From NCBI RefSeq assembly GCF_037126465.1, contig NC_088209.1, positions 4,171,947 to 4,235,946 on the forward strand: DNA of 64,000 bases, given 5' to 3'. Position 1 is the stretch's first letter, and each line of letters begins with the position of its first letter. A model generated the notes under the pieces. It saw only the letters and a program-made list of their open reading frames with translations. It did not search any database and was not told the origin of the DNA. This document shows, piece by piece, positions 30,890-43,989 of this stretch. A program made the translations under genes and the position numbers. This DNA is from Ornithodoros turicata. Taxonomy: Eukaryota > Arthropoda > Arachnida > Ixodida > Argasidae.

Positions 30890-31240
30890 CAAGTTGCTCG
30901 TTAACTTGTATTATTCCCTTACTACTAGAGCGCATTGGTACACTGCTCTGTACAGGAAATATGTAAGCTGAAATCGGTTGATTACACGAAAAAATCACAC
31001 AGTATCGACGCATGTTTGTCCTGCAATATTTTTGGCTGGAAGTCTCGATACGTAAAAAGTGATTCCGAAAGCGTGCGAAGTAAAATTTAAAAGTTATTAC
31101 GTTTATATAACAACCGAGCATACGCCAATGAGCCGCTCGCTGCACAGTTCGCTGACAATGATTTTTACCTCAGAGAAAGTTCTCCTATTGCACTACCCGT
31201 TCACCAATTATTCAGCCGGGGGACCTTATAAAACACCCGG
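30890..31240 (+). repeat. Outer inverted-repeat segment, left
   Basis: About 250 bp ending GTGCACTACCCGTTCACCA-like sequence and CAATTATTCAGCCGGGG is the reverse complement of 50356-50660 with moderate divergence. It ends near 31240, where gypsy-derived sequence takes over. Confidence 0.8.
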
Positions 31241-32042
31241 TATACAGGCCATGTGAAATTTTAAATATGCAAGAGACAAATGAATGCAAATCAAATAAGC
31301 TGGTGTGAAGGGAAGAATATGTCTCGAAATCAGGAGCATGCCACACTTCGTCCATGCGATCAAAAAGAAAAGCAGGACGCATGTTTCGGGGAATGAAACG
31401 AGAACAGCCAAGAACAAATGTTATCAATGCGGCGAATAACATGACGCAAATTCGTGTCGCTCTCGAAAGACAAGATGGTATCAATGCAAGAGCACGGGCC
31501 ATCTGTCTCGCGTGTGCAGATCTAGGCGGACAACGGCCGACGCAGTTCATAACGTGGACGACGAACAGCATGATAGCGAGCTGTTGTTATACAGCGTGTA
31601 TCACTTCGGGACAACGAAGCGACCGTACGAAGTGGAAGTGCGGCTTGAAGGTATGCCTGTGAAAATGCAAGTCGATACAGGCGCAGCTGTTTCTCTCCTG
31701 TCAGAAAGCCTGTTCAAGCTGCTAAAACATCGCTAAAACGTCGCTTGCACAGTGCCCATTGAAACTCAAAACGTAAGGCGGAACGCCGCTTGAAGCCATA
31801 GGCCATGGCCCAGTCGCTGTGGAGTATAACCGACAACGGAAGGTTCTGCAAATCATCGTGGTACCCGGAGACAAGCCAGCTTTGCTTGGACGCGACTGTA
31901 TTGAGAGCCTCGGGGTCGACTTGAACAGCATTCACGAAGTCCACCCCCAGCTAGCTCCGGACAGCCTCGTTAGAACGTATGCAAGCGTCTTTTCACCGGG
32001 TTTAGGCCTGATAAAAGGCTTTCAAGCAAAGCTTGTGCTTAA

Positions 32043-32345
32043 AGGGACTATCGCATCCGGGAATGTATGTAAGATACCGATAGGATAATGTTCGTCACCG
32101 TTTCAGAGTCAACTTTGCCAAATTTCTCTTCCGAAAACAGCTCACATATTAAGTAAACGAGTTTTAAAGGTCCGCATTCCATCTGCAGCCAACACGATGA
32201 TGACGTAAGCCAGGCAAACGAATGGGAGCGCAGCGCAGGCGATTGTCTCAGAGATCGTCTGCTTGGCGCTCGCATCGCACTATACTAATAGAAAAGTACT
32301 CGGTAAATACGCTGACTTTCGCTTACCAGTGTGAGTGCAGTCCCT
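32043..32345. mobile_element. TTAA-flanked MITE (piggyBac-like) inside gypsy pol
   Basis: TTAA at 32039-32042 and 32346-32349 flank a 303-bp insert whose ends read AGGGACT and, on the other strand, AGGGACT. Removing the insert with one TTAA leaves the pol reading frame uninterrupted across the junction. That is strong evidence for precise TTAA-targeted insertion. Confidence 0.85.
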
Positions 32346-34089
32346 TTAAGGAAGGCAGCTTACCGGTATTCTGCAAGGCACGACCTGTACCGTATGCCAT
32401 TCGTGAGCCAGTTAGAGAACAACTAAAGGATCTGCTAGCTGACGGCGTCCTTGCGGCAGTCACGCGGAGCGACTGGGCCACACCGATAGTAGCCGTACAG
32501 AAGCCAGGCAACAAAGTGCCACTTTGCGGATATTATAAAGTGACTGTAAACCTGTGCATCAAGAGTGATCATCACCCCTTGCCCACGGTCGAGGACTTGT
32601 TCACTGTTTTGGATGGCGGGAAGATGTTTACCGTTCTTGATCTCTGCGCAGCGTATCAGCAAATTGAGTTGCACACGGACTCACGTCCTTTGTTGACAAT
32701 TAGTACGCACATGAGATTGTACCAGTACGTCCGAATGCCGTACGGAATTTCGAGCGCACCTGCAGTGTTCCAAGCCATTATGGACGAGCTTCACAAGGGA
32801 CTAGCTGGGGTGGTCGGCTACCTTGACGATGTTCTCATCACGGGAACGACCTACGCCGAATGCCAGGTCCGAGTGGAGGCAGTCCTGCAGTGGTTCATGG
32901 AGCACGGCGTAAAAGTAAGGCAAGAAAATTGCAAGTTTTTCATGAAGTGCTGTTGCGTCACGCGGGGAAACAGTTGTCATCCCAAAAGCACTACAAGCGG
33001 AAGCATTACAACTTTTGCACGAAGGACACCAGGCGTGACGCGCATGAAAATGTTATCAAGAGGGCACGTCTGGTGGACTAAGTTATCCACGTGCATTGAG
33101 GAAGCCGTAAAAGGCTGTTCAACCTGCCAGCTTACTCAGAACGCAGCACCTAAAATACCGTGTTTATCGTGGGGTTGGCCAACCAGACGTTGGCAGAGGG
33201 TTCATTTGGACTTTGCATACTACAAGAACGAATGGTTTTTGGTTCTTGTTGACGCCTACTCCAAATGGGTGGATGTCCAATACATGAAGTCAACAACAGC
33301 GGCAAACACTGTGAAAACACTACGCTCGGTTTTTGCAGCTTTCGGACTTGGGGAAAAATATCGTGACGGACAATGGTCCTCAATTTGCCTCTGACGAATT
33401 TTCAAGTTTCCTCAGAACGAACGCTGTGCAGCACACGAGGACACCGCCGTACCACCCAGCCTCAAATGGAGCAGCCGAAAGACTCGTCCAGATAGTCAAA
33501 CGAACTCTCGTACGCCAACTTCGGGATGAGGAGAGCACAGGAGTGACTCGGACGATTCGACATCGACTGGACCAGTTCCTCTTCGCCTACCGACCGTAAG
33601 ACGCCAGCCGAACTTTTTCTATCCTGGAAGCCACGCACGAGATTCAGCATCTTGCACCCCGAATTAGCAAAGCGAATGGAAAGAGGTATTACTCAAGGAC
33701 AAAGCCACCAAAACGGAACTTCGTGGAGGGAGTTTGAAGTAGGCGATAGCGTTCGAGTAAGAGGGACCAGATCGGGTGATCCAATATGATTGGAAGGCAC
33801 TGTCGTGCGTGTCGAAACAAACAGTCCGGGTTCAAAGCCAAGAGCGGTTTGTCCATGTGGACGACATTACTTCACAGGCATGTCGTATTCCTGCCCCCAG
33901 AACGATCCGGACTCCAGAGGAGGCTGACTCGGCAGTCCAGCCTCAGGTAGAAGACCAAACAGGGACTCCTTTGGCAACGCCTGTGTCTACTGGAGATGAA
34001 GCCACTCCGGTGCCGGAAGTACGGCGAAGCTCGAGAACACGAAGGCAACCCGAAAGTTATGGTTTTGAGACAAAGTAAAAGGGAAAGAA

Positions 34090-34237
34090 TGTAGTAGCCG
34101 ATAGGAGGCCTATCGGGATGACGTCACATACGCTGCACTGCGTATCTGTATAGTATATCGGCATGCGTGCCGTTGCCGTGTCGAATTAAACACGTTTCCT
34201 CCTAGCATGCAGTGTGTCTTCCTGCCCGGCTACTACA
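34090..34237 (+). mobile_element. Solo 3' LTR of the truncated gypsy copy
   Basis: A 148-bp sequence from TGTAGTAGCCG to CGGCTACTACA with perfect 11-bp inverted ends, preceded by a purine tract (AAAAGGGAAAGAA at 34077). No matching 5' LTR was found in the window. Confidence 0.8.
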
Positions 34238-34299
34238 GTATCATAGTAGTATTGGAGCACCCCAAGAACCGGACAACTTATAGACTAGCTTAGCCGCCA

Positions 34300-36960
34300 T
34301 TAAACTGCAATTCGAAGAATTTAGGACCACCATATCATTTCTCGATTTCTGTACGCGCGATATACACAACGCTTCTTGGAAAGCAATTTCTGTGTTCCGC
34401 GCCTCGGACGACCTGAAACTAATCGACAAAATGTGAATCCAGTAATCCCAGTTTCTGTACCTACCAACTACCTCCACAGAAATATGAGTGGTCTTATTTC
34501 TACCACTGTGGTCTTGCGAGGCGTATCCGGCTATACGAACCTGCTGTCTGGCACATCTCTGCAATGCAAAATGGCACAACAATTCGTGCACCCACCCAAG
34601 CATGTTCATCACAGCTCAGAATATTTTTGTAGTTGTTTACTAAACGTAGGTTGATACAAAGTACACACTAACCCTCCTGCTTCTAATGCCACCTGGTACC
34701 AGCTTCCACTCCAACGGCCAAGTACTCAAAGCACGCGCTCAAAGTTTCAGATTGCTCGCTAGCGTTTGAGGAAATATGACCATCTGGCACACACATTCTT
34801 AATGAAACAGAACGAATTTGCTCAAAGGAACAAAGGCTCGGACTTTGTATAGTTTTTGTAGAAGTATACCTTTGAAGCCGGGATTTGTTTTCGTGATGAA
34901 GTTTAGCGAAGTGATGGTGCCTGAATCGATACTACCACGGCGACAAACTTGGGTGGCCCTCGAGGCTGTCCAAGTAGGCCAGGTGTGATGAAGTGCCCAC
35001 ATCGGCAGGTATTCATCTTGCGAATGCTCGCAGGACGCGCGATCCTAGCGCCATCCGCGGCGCCGCGCATACGCCACACACGCTCATCACGCCTCCAGTT
35101 ATGATAGCTGGTCTGGGCAGGTTTGTACAGCACTGAACAAGCAAGAAGCCAGAGGAGTGCAAACTTTTGTGTAAGAATGAAAAAATATCCTAACAATGGA
35201 CATCATCAATAATTAATAACAAGGACAATGCAGGCATTAAATCAGCCCACTGTCCAACAGAGCAACAGTAACAAGGAGCAGAGAACTATATGTCAGTCCT
35301 ATCCGAGAACCCGCAGGAGAACTAAATAGTGATGATTTTTCCCTCCTGAATAAAGTCATGCATCTGCCCCTACGTACAGTGGTTACCTTAAGTGGTTACT
35401 TTGTGAAGTAAATTAATCGCAAAATTATTAAGAGTCATGGCAGTGCTACTCTCATCCAAATCAAGGGTGTGGCAGCAGTATCATAATTGTGAAGACGAAA
35501 ATGATACTGCTTCAATAAGATTTTTTTTTCATGTCAAAAAAGAGTACAGAATGAGCAGCTAGATGTGTCAACAAGGGAAAGCATGCATCATAAGACAGAG
35601 CAGGATGGGACAGGTCTTGGCATGTCTGGACGTTGCTCAATGAGCAGTGTCATGCGAGGAAAAAGATAGGCTCGCATGACTGCTAGACAAGAAGGGAAAG
35701 CAAGCATAGAGAAAGCACTATTCAGCTGAGTGGGCCGAAAGAACATACACTTGACCAAAGTGGAAAAGACACTCACCAGCATTAAACTATATCTCAACGC
35801 ACACACACACTCCACTTATTCAAAAACAGTCCTTATCGTAAGTTCGCCCGCCACAGAATCCACTAAAATCAACGCACACAATGCGCCACTGAAGAGCAAG
35901 ACCCCGCGAGAGGTAATCCTTCAATTTTCTGGGGCTACAATTGAATCGCGAAATTATTAAGAATCGTTCTAGCACTGCACCTGTTTTGATCAAGGTTGTG
36001 GCAGTACTGGCATCATCGTCAAGACAATAATGACCAACAACAACCTTTCTTGTCCAAAAAAGAAAAAAATGCAGAGCTAGATGCATCAACAAAGGAAAGC
36101 ATGCATCTTAAGACAGAACAGGTCAGGGCACATCAGGAATTGCTCAACGAGCAGTGTCACACAAGGCAAAATCGCGCGACTGCAGGGCAACAAAGGCAAG
36201 CATGCACAGAGAGGCACTAGAACAAAGTGAAGAAACAGTAATCAGCATCGAAGTATTTCCATGTACACAGCACTTCCACACTATAAATCTGCTCGACACA
36301 AAATCCACCAAAATTGTCGCACACCACCCCCCAGTGACGAGCCACACATCCGTACCCAGTGAGAGGCAAATTGGATCCCATTGCGGCTACACTTTTCCAC
36401 TAATGGCCAATGCAACTGCTTGGAACAGAATCAACATGTGCCATCCACCAGTGGGACATCCATACCCGCGAGAGGCCAAGAGAGAAGTGAATCCATGCGC
36501 CCTCTGCAGCCCTTGCTCATTGGTCATGACGTCATATTACTGTCTCAAGGCTACACTGCTTTTTCCACTAATACCCAATGCAACTGCTATGGACAAGGTC
36601 CACCTAAAACAATAGAACCACGGCATGACGTCATCACCCAGGCATGCAGCTACATGGTTCAAGGACGCATGCGGCTGATTGCAAGATTGCACTCCTACTA
36701 TATTAACGATTTTCCCTCTTGCTTTGGAGTTTAGAAAAACTACCACAAAAAGCCCGTACTACTCTTAATAAGCTATAACTAAAAGTTAACTATAAATTCT
36801 GGAGCCCTAAAATTCTACTCATTATAGAAACTGTACTATAATTGCGCTATTACATAGATTACTATCACTCAAGCGCTCCAAGTTTTTCTCTCTTCCCATT
36901 TCAGCCTAGCGGGTTCTGTCATGCAGTGAAGCAGACTAACATCCGAAATAATTAACCAAA
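34300..36960 (-). repeat. Inner inverted-repeat arm, left
   Basis: The arm is the reverse complement of parts of 44850-49262. 34300-34640 pairs with 48970-49262, 34740-35210 with 48430-48900, and 35220-36350 with the tandem units at 47760-48440, 45880-46480 and 44850-45430. 36870-36960 is the reverse complement of the unit end at 28900-28975. No coding is supported. Confidence 0.75.
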
Positions 36961-38084
36961 TACCACTGAGGGTGGTGTTCTTCATAGGCATTTCTACCCT
37001 GCGGTCAGATGGAAGCATTTCCGCACGAATACCCATAACTGCAAACAGCTTACTTCATAAACACACCGAGCACCCAACAACATCTCGCCCCCCAAACAAA
37101 CAAACAAACAAATCCACTTCTCATGATGAAACACTGTTCAGCTTTACAAAGCGGCTTTCTTCTGTGCAAAGGCATTGAAAGAAGGAAAGAGCAGCGAAAA
37201 ATTGCACATACTTGTGCTCGAATTGCTATGACTTTACAAACTGAAGCATACACTGATAAACTGCGAAAAACACGCATACTCCTGCTATTACAAAATTATT
37301 GCATAATGCGATACACACAACTGCATTGATCCTGTGTAAAGAAAGCACGGGACAAGGTTACACAAATTCCCATAAGCGATGATGGAAAAATGACTTCTAC
37401 TCGGGCAGCATAATACATATACGCTGAATTTTTACGGGTGAAAATTGCTCTAAGAAAGGCACTGCTAAGCAAGTCGAGACATGCAACATCGCATACAAAA
37501 CACTGATCATCAGGGAAATGGCCTAAGCCTGTGGCAGAAAATCATAGAGCATTCAGAAGTTAATTTTTCCATTTCGCGTAAACTAAACGGATGATGGCAA
37601 TTTCTTGCTTGGAAGGCGACGCACAAATTCTCGTTAGTGAGCAGGGGAAATAACTTCTACTCGTAACACACTCTGCATTTCTACCAAGAAACCAACAGGG
37701 CAATGGACACCCCTACGCGACAGCGAAACAATAGAGATGCGGAACAAATGTAATGGATATTGTCAGTTAAAGGGACTCTGACAAGAAGTTCAACAAATCT
37801 TTCGTTTGCATCTATTACGAAGGTATAATATGCCTCCAAGCCACACGCGAAATATTTTGCTGTGCGCGGCGGCAAAGTTTGCCAAACGGGGAGTTGAAAA
37901 CCAGCTTCGCTTTTCCTCGTCAACTCGCGCAATCGGCGCCGAAATCTAGCCTATTTGTAGTGGATATCCCGCAATTTTCATATGCGTGACGCAACCGTGA
38001 GGTTCATGTTTCATTGGGCGCCCGGGCCGGAAGTTCTGTTAGTGAGTTTGTGAGAGGGGCGGCATCCGGAAAGCAATCTTCAAT
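36961..38084. other. Stretch without a supported gene
   Basis: Mixed sequence. The last 100 bp before 38085 may include the promoter and leader of the P2X7-tail-like gene. A weak TATA-like element is not obvious. Confidence 0.35.
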
Positions 38085-39199
38085 ATGGACGTCGAAGCAA
38101 GGAATGCGGAGACTTCGAGCCCGGAACTTTTTTCTGACCTTTCTGCGATCGACAAGGAAATTCTCTGTGTTGATCAGTTCGGGAGCCTCGCATTCGAAAC
38201 GTCGCCGATGCCGAAAATGCGAGCCGAAGCCAGAGCTCTACGAACATCGGTCACAGATGAAGCTGGCAGGAACAGTCGCCGGTCTTTGACAGACAGGTAA
38301 GCGATGAGCTTTTTAACGCACACCTTGATCGAACATGTAAACGTTCTCCGAAATTTCGTGTCCTCATATTTAATGCGTGCTTGCTGTTTAAGGTGCCGGT
38401 GCGGCTGGTGTGTCATAATGCCGAAGGAGATCGAGTGCTTGTGCTGCAAGGAGCTCGAAAGCGCAGCCGAATGAGAGAAATATGAGTGCGTTACAACCTA
38501 CGAAGATTTCCAACTTCTATGCCTCAGTCGACTGTCCTGAAGGTGGCATATTTTGAATTCCGTGGGCAGTTGCGAACCTATGAGCGACCATATTCACAAG
38601 TAAGTCACATGTGGCCCTGTCGAACGATGTTAAAATTTGAGCGCTCAAAATTGGTTTGGTCCTGCATTAACGTCGCTAAAAACTCTAGTACAGGGCGCAG
38701 CACATAAAAGACGACACAATACAGAACTGTGAATTGGAGAAAAGCAATATAGGCAACTGTGTAATTGTCAGTGTGCTGTGTCTTAAGTCACCTTTTTATG
38801 TATTGCCCTGTGCTTAGGTTTTGAGCGTAGGCTTTTAGCAATATTGAGTTTCTTACTTTCGACTCACTGAAAAGTAAAAAAAATGTTGGTTTCTAAAAGA
38901 ATACAGCATATATAGTAATAAACAGGGTGTGTGCAGATAAATTGCAGTCACTCTCAAGTACATGTGGAAATGCCACGACACACACCCTGTACTGTGACCT
39001 GTTGCCTATTTGCCTAAACGTATTTTATGTACATCTGCGTAGACGCTATGGATATATTGCGTATCGCCAGTGTGCAAGGTGTTGTTGCCACAGGGTTGGG
39101 AAAAACAAGAGCATGGTCATCCCAACCTGTGCGGTGAACAGGATCTGGCGAGCCTTCCACACAGAAACTGCCACAGACTTCGAGTACCCAGCATCCTAA
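38085..39199 (+). pseudogene. P2X7-intracellular-domain-like protein, three exons, decayed
   Basis: Exon 1 (38085-38296) opens with ATG and ends at a GTAAGC donor. Exon 2 (38393-38599) continues in phase into RCRCGWCVIMPKEIECLCC, the Cys-rich start of the P2X purinoreceptor 7 intracellular-domain family. A TGA at 38472-38474 and a frame change near 38520 damage exon 2 before its GTAAGT donor at 38600. Exon 3 (39043-39199) encodes YGYIAYRQCARCCCHRVGK and VIPTCAVNRIW, the second half of the domain. In P2X7 itself the domain is cytosolic; free-standing versions are common in animal genomes, with roles unknown. Splice phase between exons 2 and 3 does not match cleanly. It lies in the centre of nested inverted repeats and may be element-borne. 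Confidence 0.65.
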
Positions 39200-39479
39200 C
39201 TGGAGGTACCTCTCCGCACAGCTCGTCTATCGCATTTAAAATAATTCGGCATCTGTATTTAAGATGACTTATAGCTCTCAGGATGATGCATGGTTCATGA
39301 GTTCAATATGTTGTGTTGTAACACAACACTAGTGCTTTTTAATGAGTCTGGCGGAACGATAGATGCACTCCTTTCGTGACATTGTGTACCGTTGCTACAG
39401 TGAAAAATTTATTGATCAAGACTGACGAACAAATGAAAAGCAAATAAGCATGTTCCTTGTAACTTCTGTATTTGTTAAG

Positions 39480-39556
39480 TGACCCATGTTGATGTCCCCC
39501 CTCATGTAATGCCCGCAAGGGCCTTTGAGGTATATTCATGAATAAATAAATATCAA
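39480..39556 (+). mobile_element. LINE 3' end with AATAAATAAATA tail
   Basis: The sequence ATGTAATGCCCGCAAGGGCC followed by TTTGAGGTATATTCATGAAT and an AATAAATAAATA tail has the form of arthropod LINE 3' termini, including a small GCCCGCAAGGGC hairpin. Confidence 0.55.
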
Positions 39557-40739
39557 AACCAGAAAGAGATGAAACATGTATTGTAATACCTATCCTCCCT
39601 TTGTGCAAATGATATATAAACATTCTCAGCAGGTATGTTGTCACACTTTGTCTCATTGTGCCTAAAGCCTAACTCCACCTCGTACATCATCTCCACATCC
39701 TCAACCTCCAAAGTTGATAAGGCTAAAGTAATAAGGTACTACATAAAAAAGGGGGAAGGAGGAAATTAAAAGCTGGCACGTCTAAAATTCAAAGAAACCT
39801 TGGTGCTTTCTAGGGGCTACTAATGTCTCAGTCCTGGATCAGATCCCCATAGAAAACAGCTTTTTCTGAACCTCAGTGATTGATTCCCTTGATTGCCCTG
39901 ACTGTGAGGCAATACTCGTCGGCTTGGTGGCAAGTGGGCTTCCGTCTGATAGTGTGGTTTGGAATAAAGCGAGCAAGGAACATCTCTCTACGGTCTTAAG
40001 AAGGATATCAACATAACCTGTCAAGGCATAGCATTTCATACTGCTTTCAGTAAGTACAACACTGCTCATAGAAGTTGCGACCATTCATGTTGGGAAAGCA
40101 TGCTGAAGTTATCTCAGGCAGTGCATCCCGAACTGGGAGTCAGGTTCATAGAGAGCACCTTATGAGAGCAACAGCGACAGTGCCCAGTGAAGACACTCCA
40201 GGAAGTTTGCGCAAGTTTAGGGGGTCACACCTTTTAACAGTTTTGATGGAAAGCAGGTGTGTGTAACACTGACCTCTGGTGTACGAGTTCTTGTTATCTA
40301 CATTCACGTAGCCTTGTTCTAGTACTCTGGAAAAGCCTTAGCTCTCTTGCAGGAAATTGCTAATGAGTCTGAGTGTCTTTTGTGGAAAGAGGTTGTAACT
40401 GTCTTTTTGTCCACCGTTGTTAGTTGCCCTATAGCAAAAGCAAATATGTAATGCTACACACAATATCTAATGCTAGCACACTAATTGCTTTGAGTGTTCT
40501 CAGGCTCCTGAAATGGAGCTACCTCATGCATACGCTGTGCCATGTAGGCGAGAATATAAATCAGATTGTCTGTACTTTCGTAATTGGCCCTTCAGTGCTT
40601 TATGTGACTTCAAGAGTGGCATCCCCTAAACAATAGGCAATAAGAATGAGTTCTACAATGTAATGATCTTTGTAAAACAACACCTTTATTTTAAAATATA
40701 TTCTAAATGCCGGGTGACGACCTCATAACATAACATCCT
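39557..40739. other. Stretch without a supported gene
   Basis: A minus-strand frame at 39839-40084 is serine-rich and unidentified. Nothing else is recognisable. Confidence 0.35.
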
Positions 40740-41375
40740 TTACTGCAAACACCGCTTAACACAACGATTAAAAACAGAGCGTAAACATTTTGCCGCCTAT
40801 CCGGGTGGCCATAACAGAGGCTAAAGACGAGCACATCAGCCTACTTATCTAAGGGGGCGTCATACACATCTAAAAGGGTAGGCCTCGGTTTGTATTACAG
40901 GCTAATGAATCACGTCTGATAAACCAGGAGTCTAAGAACTTCCTAGGGAACATCGCAAGTCATGTGCAAGTCATGTGGTGTTACCGCACCATCGAAATTA
41001 AATACATGTCCCTTAAACCAACAATGGTAGACTAATACTAAATCGGTCCTGGTTTGAGTAGCGTTAGAAGCCCTGGCAAAGTCCCTTCTGTGCTCTTTTA
41101 GTCTTGTCCCACGTCTTTTGTCTGTCTCGCCAATGTAGGTGGCATCACAGTGTATGCACTTAACTTTATATGCACAGTCTTAATCCCTGATAGGCAGGGT
41201 ACCCTTCAAATGGCGTATGAAACACCTTGGATGAAAGGACCAGTGATTTGACTCCTTCATTGTTGTTTATGACTGTTCTTTGTTGTAGCGATGAGACCAC
41301 CCGGATAGGCGACGAAACGTTCACTCTCTATGTTCTCAATCGCTGTGTTAAGTCGGCGTTTTAAGTAAAGTATTC
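40740..41375 (-). mobile_element. Penelope-like element fragment with GIY-YIG nuclease part
   Basis: On the minus strand about 41010-41195 encodes a GIY-YIG-type segment (VKCIHCDATYIGETDKRRG, with YIGE from 41126-41137) typical of Penelope-like retroelements. The flanks 40740-40830 and 41290-41375 are inverted copies of one another (GCCTATCCGGGTGG). This resembles the inverted terminal segments of these elements. The reverse transcriptase part is absent. Confidence 0.65.
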
Positions 41376-41639
41376 TACATTATGAACTTTGTTTGAATGA
41401 CGATTAGTGGCGAGCTTCATACCCTGGACCACTACTCTAACAATTGCTTGCGGTAAAGTGGTGAAATGGGGTAATGAGCCTTGTAAACAATTTGCTTGGC
41501 AATATATTTATTTATCTGTCGTAGGTTGAAGAACGTGTGGTGTTACATAAAGGAGGGGCGTGAAATTATACAAGACCGAACACCTGAAGGCCTTGCTTCA
41601 CACTAGATTAAAATATGATGCAAATGTAACGTGACAAAC

Positions 41640-41925
41640 GCGGTATGGTGACGATATGATAGGTTCTCCTCACGAATGTTGGTACGGTGGCGGTTAGTCA
41701 AGAAACTGCATATCCTGTTAATGGTAGCAGGATCAAATTTTAATGAGGATAGTTTGGCCAACAAGCGAGCTTAAAGCACAGTGTCAAAAGCCCTTGGAAA
41801 AAAAATACTGCACCTACGAGGACCCAGAAATCAAGAGAGTTTAAAATGCCGTGACCGAAATATGTTAGTTTTGCCTAAATACCCTTTTCTAAAGCCATGC
41901 TGGAATTTAAAAAAAAAAAATGATA
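41640..41925 (-). mobile_element. CR1-like LINE reverse transcriptase fragment
   Basis: On the minus strand a HGFRKG motif near 41915 is followed by an AFDTVL segment near 41785 and then INRICSFLTNRHRTNIR. This is the fingers-palm region of a LINE RT. Stops and frameshifts are frequent. Confidence 0.55.
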
Positions 41926-41929
41926 GACT

Positions 41930-43985
41930 CAACATGGTGAACAACGTGCTTGTATATGATGTGCTCCATTAGTTTACAGGGAACCATAAAAAGTGGAGCT
42001 GGTTAGTAGATAGAAGAAGCATAGTTGATACCTCTTCTGAAGACAGAAATTAGCTTGGGATCTATGCCCTCGACTCAGACACATACAAAGCACGTTTCAC
42101 ACAGATTAACGCATCTTCGTTCCAGCACTTCCACCTTCAAATGTTCATCGCTGTTGAGTGGTCTGTCATTCTTGTAACACAGATCTTAATTGAAATGCAG
42201 GTGCATAAGGGATGCTCTGAAAGAAAACTGTTTGGTTTTAGTCCTCTTAATGTTTCCGAAAACAAACTTCACAGTGACTGTTCTTCTAAAATGAGCAACT
42301 CCAGAACGAAGGTAAAAAATATCTCTGGCTATATCATTGTATACAACTGAAACATGGCACTTCAATTGAATAATGGCAGTTAAAGATGATGATGATGATG
42401 ATTCAATTTTAATGTTACATACGCAACTCAGACTATAGTGCGCCAAAACGCCAAAACTGGTGTCGAGTTTTCCACACTAGGTGTTCAATAAGAACGTACG
42501 CTAGATATGCTATAGCATCAAAAGTACAGCGATATGCACACTCAACATGTGGTGGGGATATGTGAAACCAATATAACAATACTTACATTTCAAACTTCTT
42601 TGAAAAAGGCAGTCCAGGTCTGTCGGATCTGTCAGACTCGATATAAAGCCAGTAAGCACAGTGTGGAAGTATATACCGTCTCATCTTTCGGAAGCAGAGG
42701 TGCAGCCCCCACGACCTTCCGTCGTCTCAATGCTTCAGAGCCGCGTAGCCTAGTAAGGAGCCATCAGAAGGGTCACATAAAATATAACTGGGTTCATGAA
42801 GCGGAGGGTTCTGTGGGATACGTAACAAAGCATAGGTGTTACCATTACAGAACAGCTACGAGAATGATCAGATGCACTTGCATGGTTTTGAGTGTGTAGA
42901 CTTGGAACTGAAATATAACTGTGCTAACCTTGTTGAAACTGCTTTTCCGTCAGCACCACACGAGATCACACTTGGTTTCTTTAAATGAAGGTTCAAAGAA
43001 TTCAACTTCAGGATTTGCAGTACATCATCAGGTCCCAATGCTCCTTTGATATGCAGCAGACAGAATTTCACTGAGGGGAGTGAACCCCTCAGTGGGCTGC
43101 CACTGAGGCAGCTTTGTGGCTGCCGTTGCGGTTCGTTGCTTCGCAGCATATCAAGAACAGTACACCGCCATAAAATAGCCTGCCCAAAACAAGGGCTTCA
43201 CCAGGTTCGCGAGCCAATTCTACTAAAAATGCTCGTCCCATACTACAAATTGCAATACAAACGCGATAACCATTATTTTAAAACCAATATTTCATGCAAT
43301 AGTACAAAAATTTATCACTCGTGTCACACGAAATGGCAAACAAAAATAACTTGCAAAGTGAGATCCCAGCTTCACAAACACATCACTCACTGTCATTTTT
43401 CACATGCACACGCCACGAGCGAAAACCAATAAGTATCATCACAACCACAGAAATCCGTATTATTTCTCTAAGTCAATAATTTGCCACGCGTGAAACCACA
43501 GCCTACATGTCCTGTATACGTGCGCGCCGACGAAACGATAGAGCTTCGCTCCGTATGTAATAGGATATCGCCAGTCGACCGTCGCAAACCAAAAAAAATA
43601 AAGTGGCTCAGGAATGCTTGTTAGCGATACATCCAAGGAAAAAGCGCTGCGTGTTCTTGCGCAGCAATTATAATACAGAAGGGGAGTGGTTTCATTTTAC
43701 TTCGACTTGCTTACACCCATATATTTTCTAATACTACTGAGTGGAACGGGTAAATGAGAACATCATTGGCTACACGCTTACCTCGCATCATTTTTAAACA
43801 AAACCAGTTTACAAATGTTCACAAGCACACGACCCTTCACCAAATAGGTGAGTCGCTTATGATCAAATAAAATGAGATAAAATAGTCATTCCAACATCAT
43901 TGATTTCAAGCTTCAGTACCCAACAGAGCAGCGCGCACCCATCAACACGGCTTTTGCTCACCTCACACACTCGAAGAGTTTCTGA
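41930..43985. other. Stretch without a supported gene
   Basis: A minus-strand frame at 42868-43149 is bounded by a GTTAGC donor-like site near 42930 and may be an exon of unknown protein. A 10-bp hairpin (43069-43078 with 43085-43094) lies within it. A (GAT)n run occurs at 42386-42401. Confidence 0.35.
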
Positions 43986-43989
43986 ATGC

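Larger units (their letters stand above)
31395..34237 (+). pseudogene. 5'-truncated gypsy element, internally deleted
   Basis: Zinc-knuckle remnants (about 31415-31515) precede a protease (VDTGAAVSLL, DTG at 31674). The RT is interrupted by a MITE at 32043-32345 and resumes through YLDD at 32819-32830. Near 32945-32975 the reading jumps to the integrase finger region, so the RT thumb and all of RNase H are missing. The integrase core (VHLDFAYYKNEWFLVLVDA) shifts frame near 33345 (NIVTDNGPQFASDEF, NGAAERL). A C-terminal tail runs to 34078. Only the 3' LTR is present. The copy is dead. Confidence 0.8.

Noticed and set aside
41281..41325. Possible hammerhead ribozyme (GATGAG ... GACGAAAC) near the Penelope fragment
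   Set aside because: The core CTGATGA is incomplete and stem pairing is poor. The motif lies on the strand opposite to the coding fragment.
42868..43149. 93-residue minus-strand ORF as a gene
   Set aside because: One donor-like site is visible but no domain, partner exon or start could be supported.
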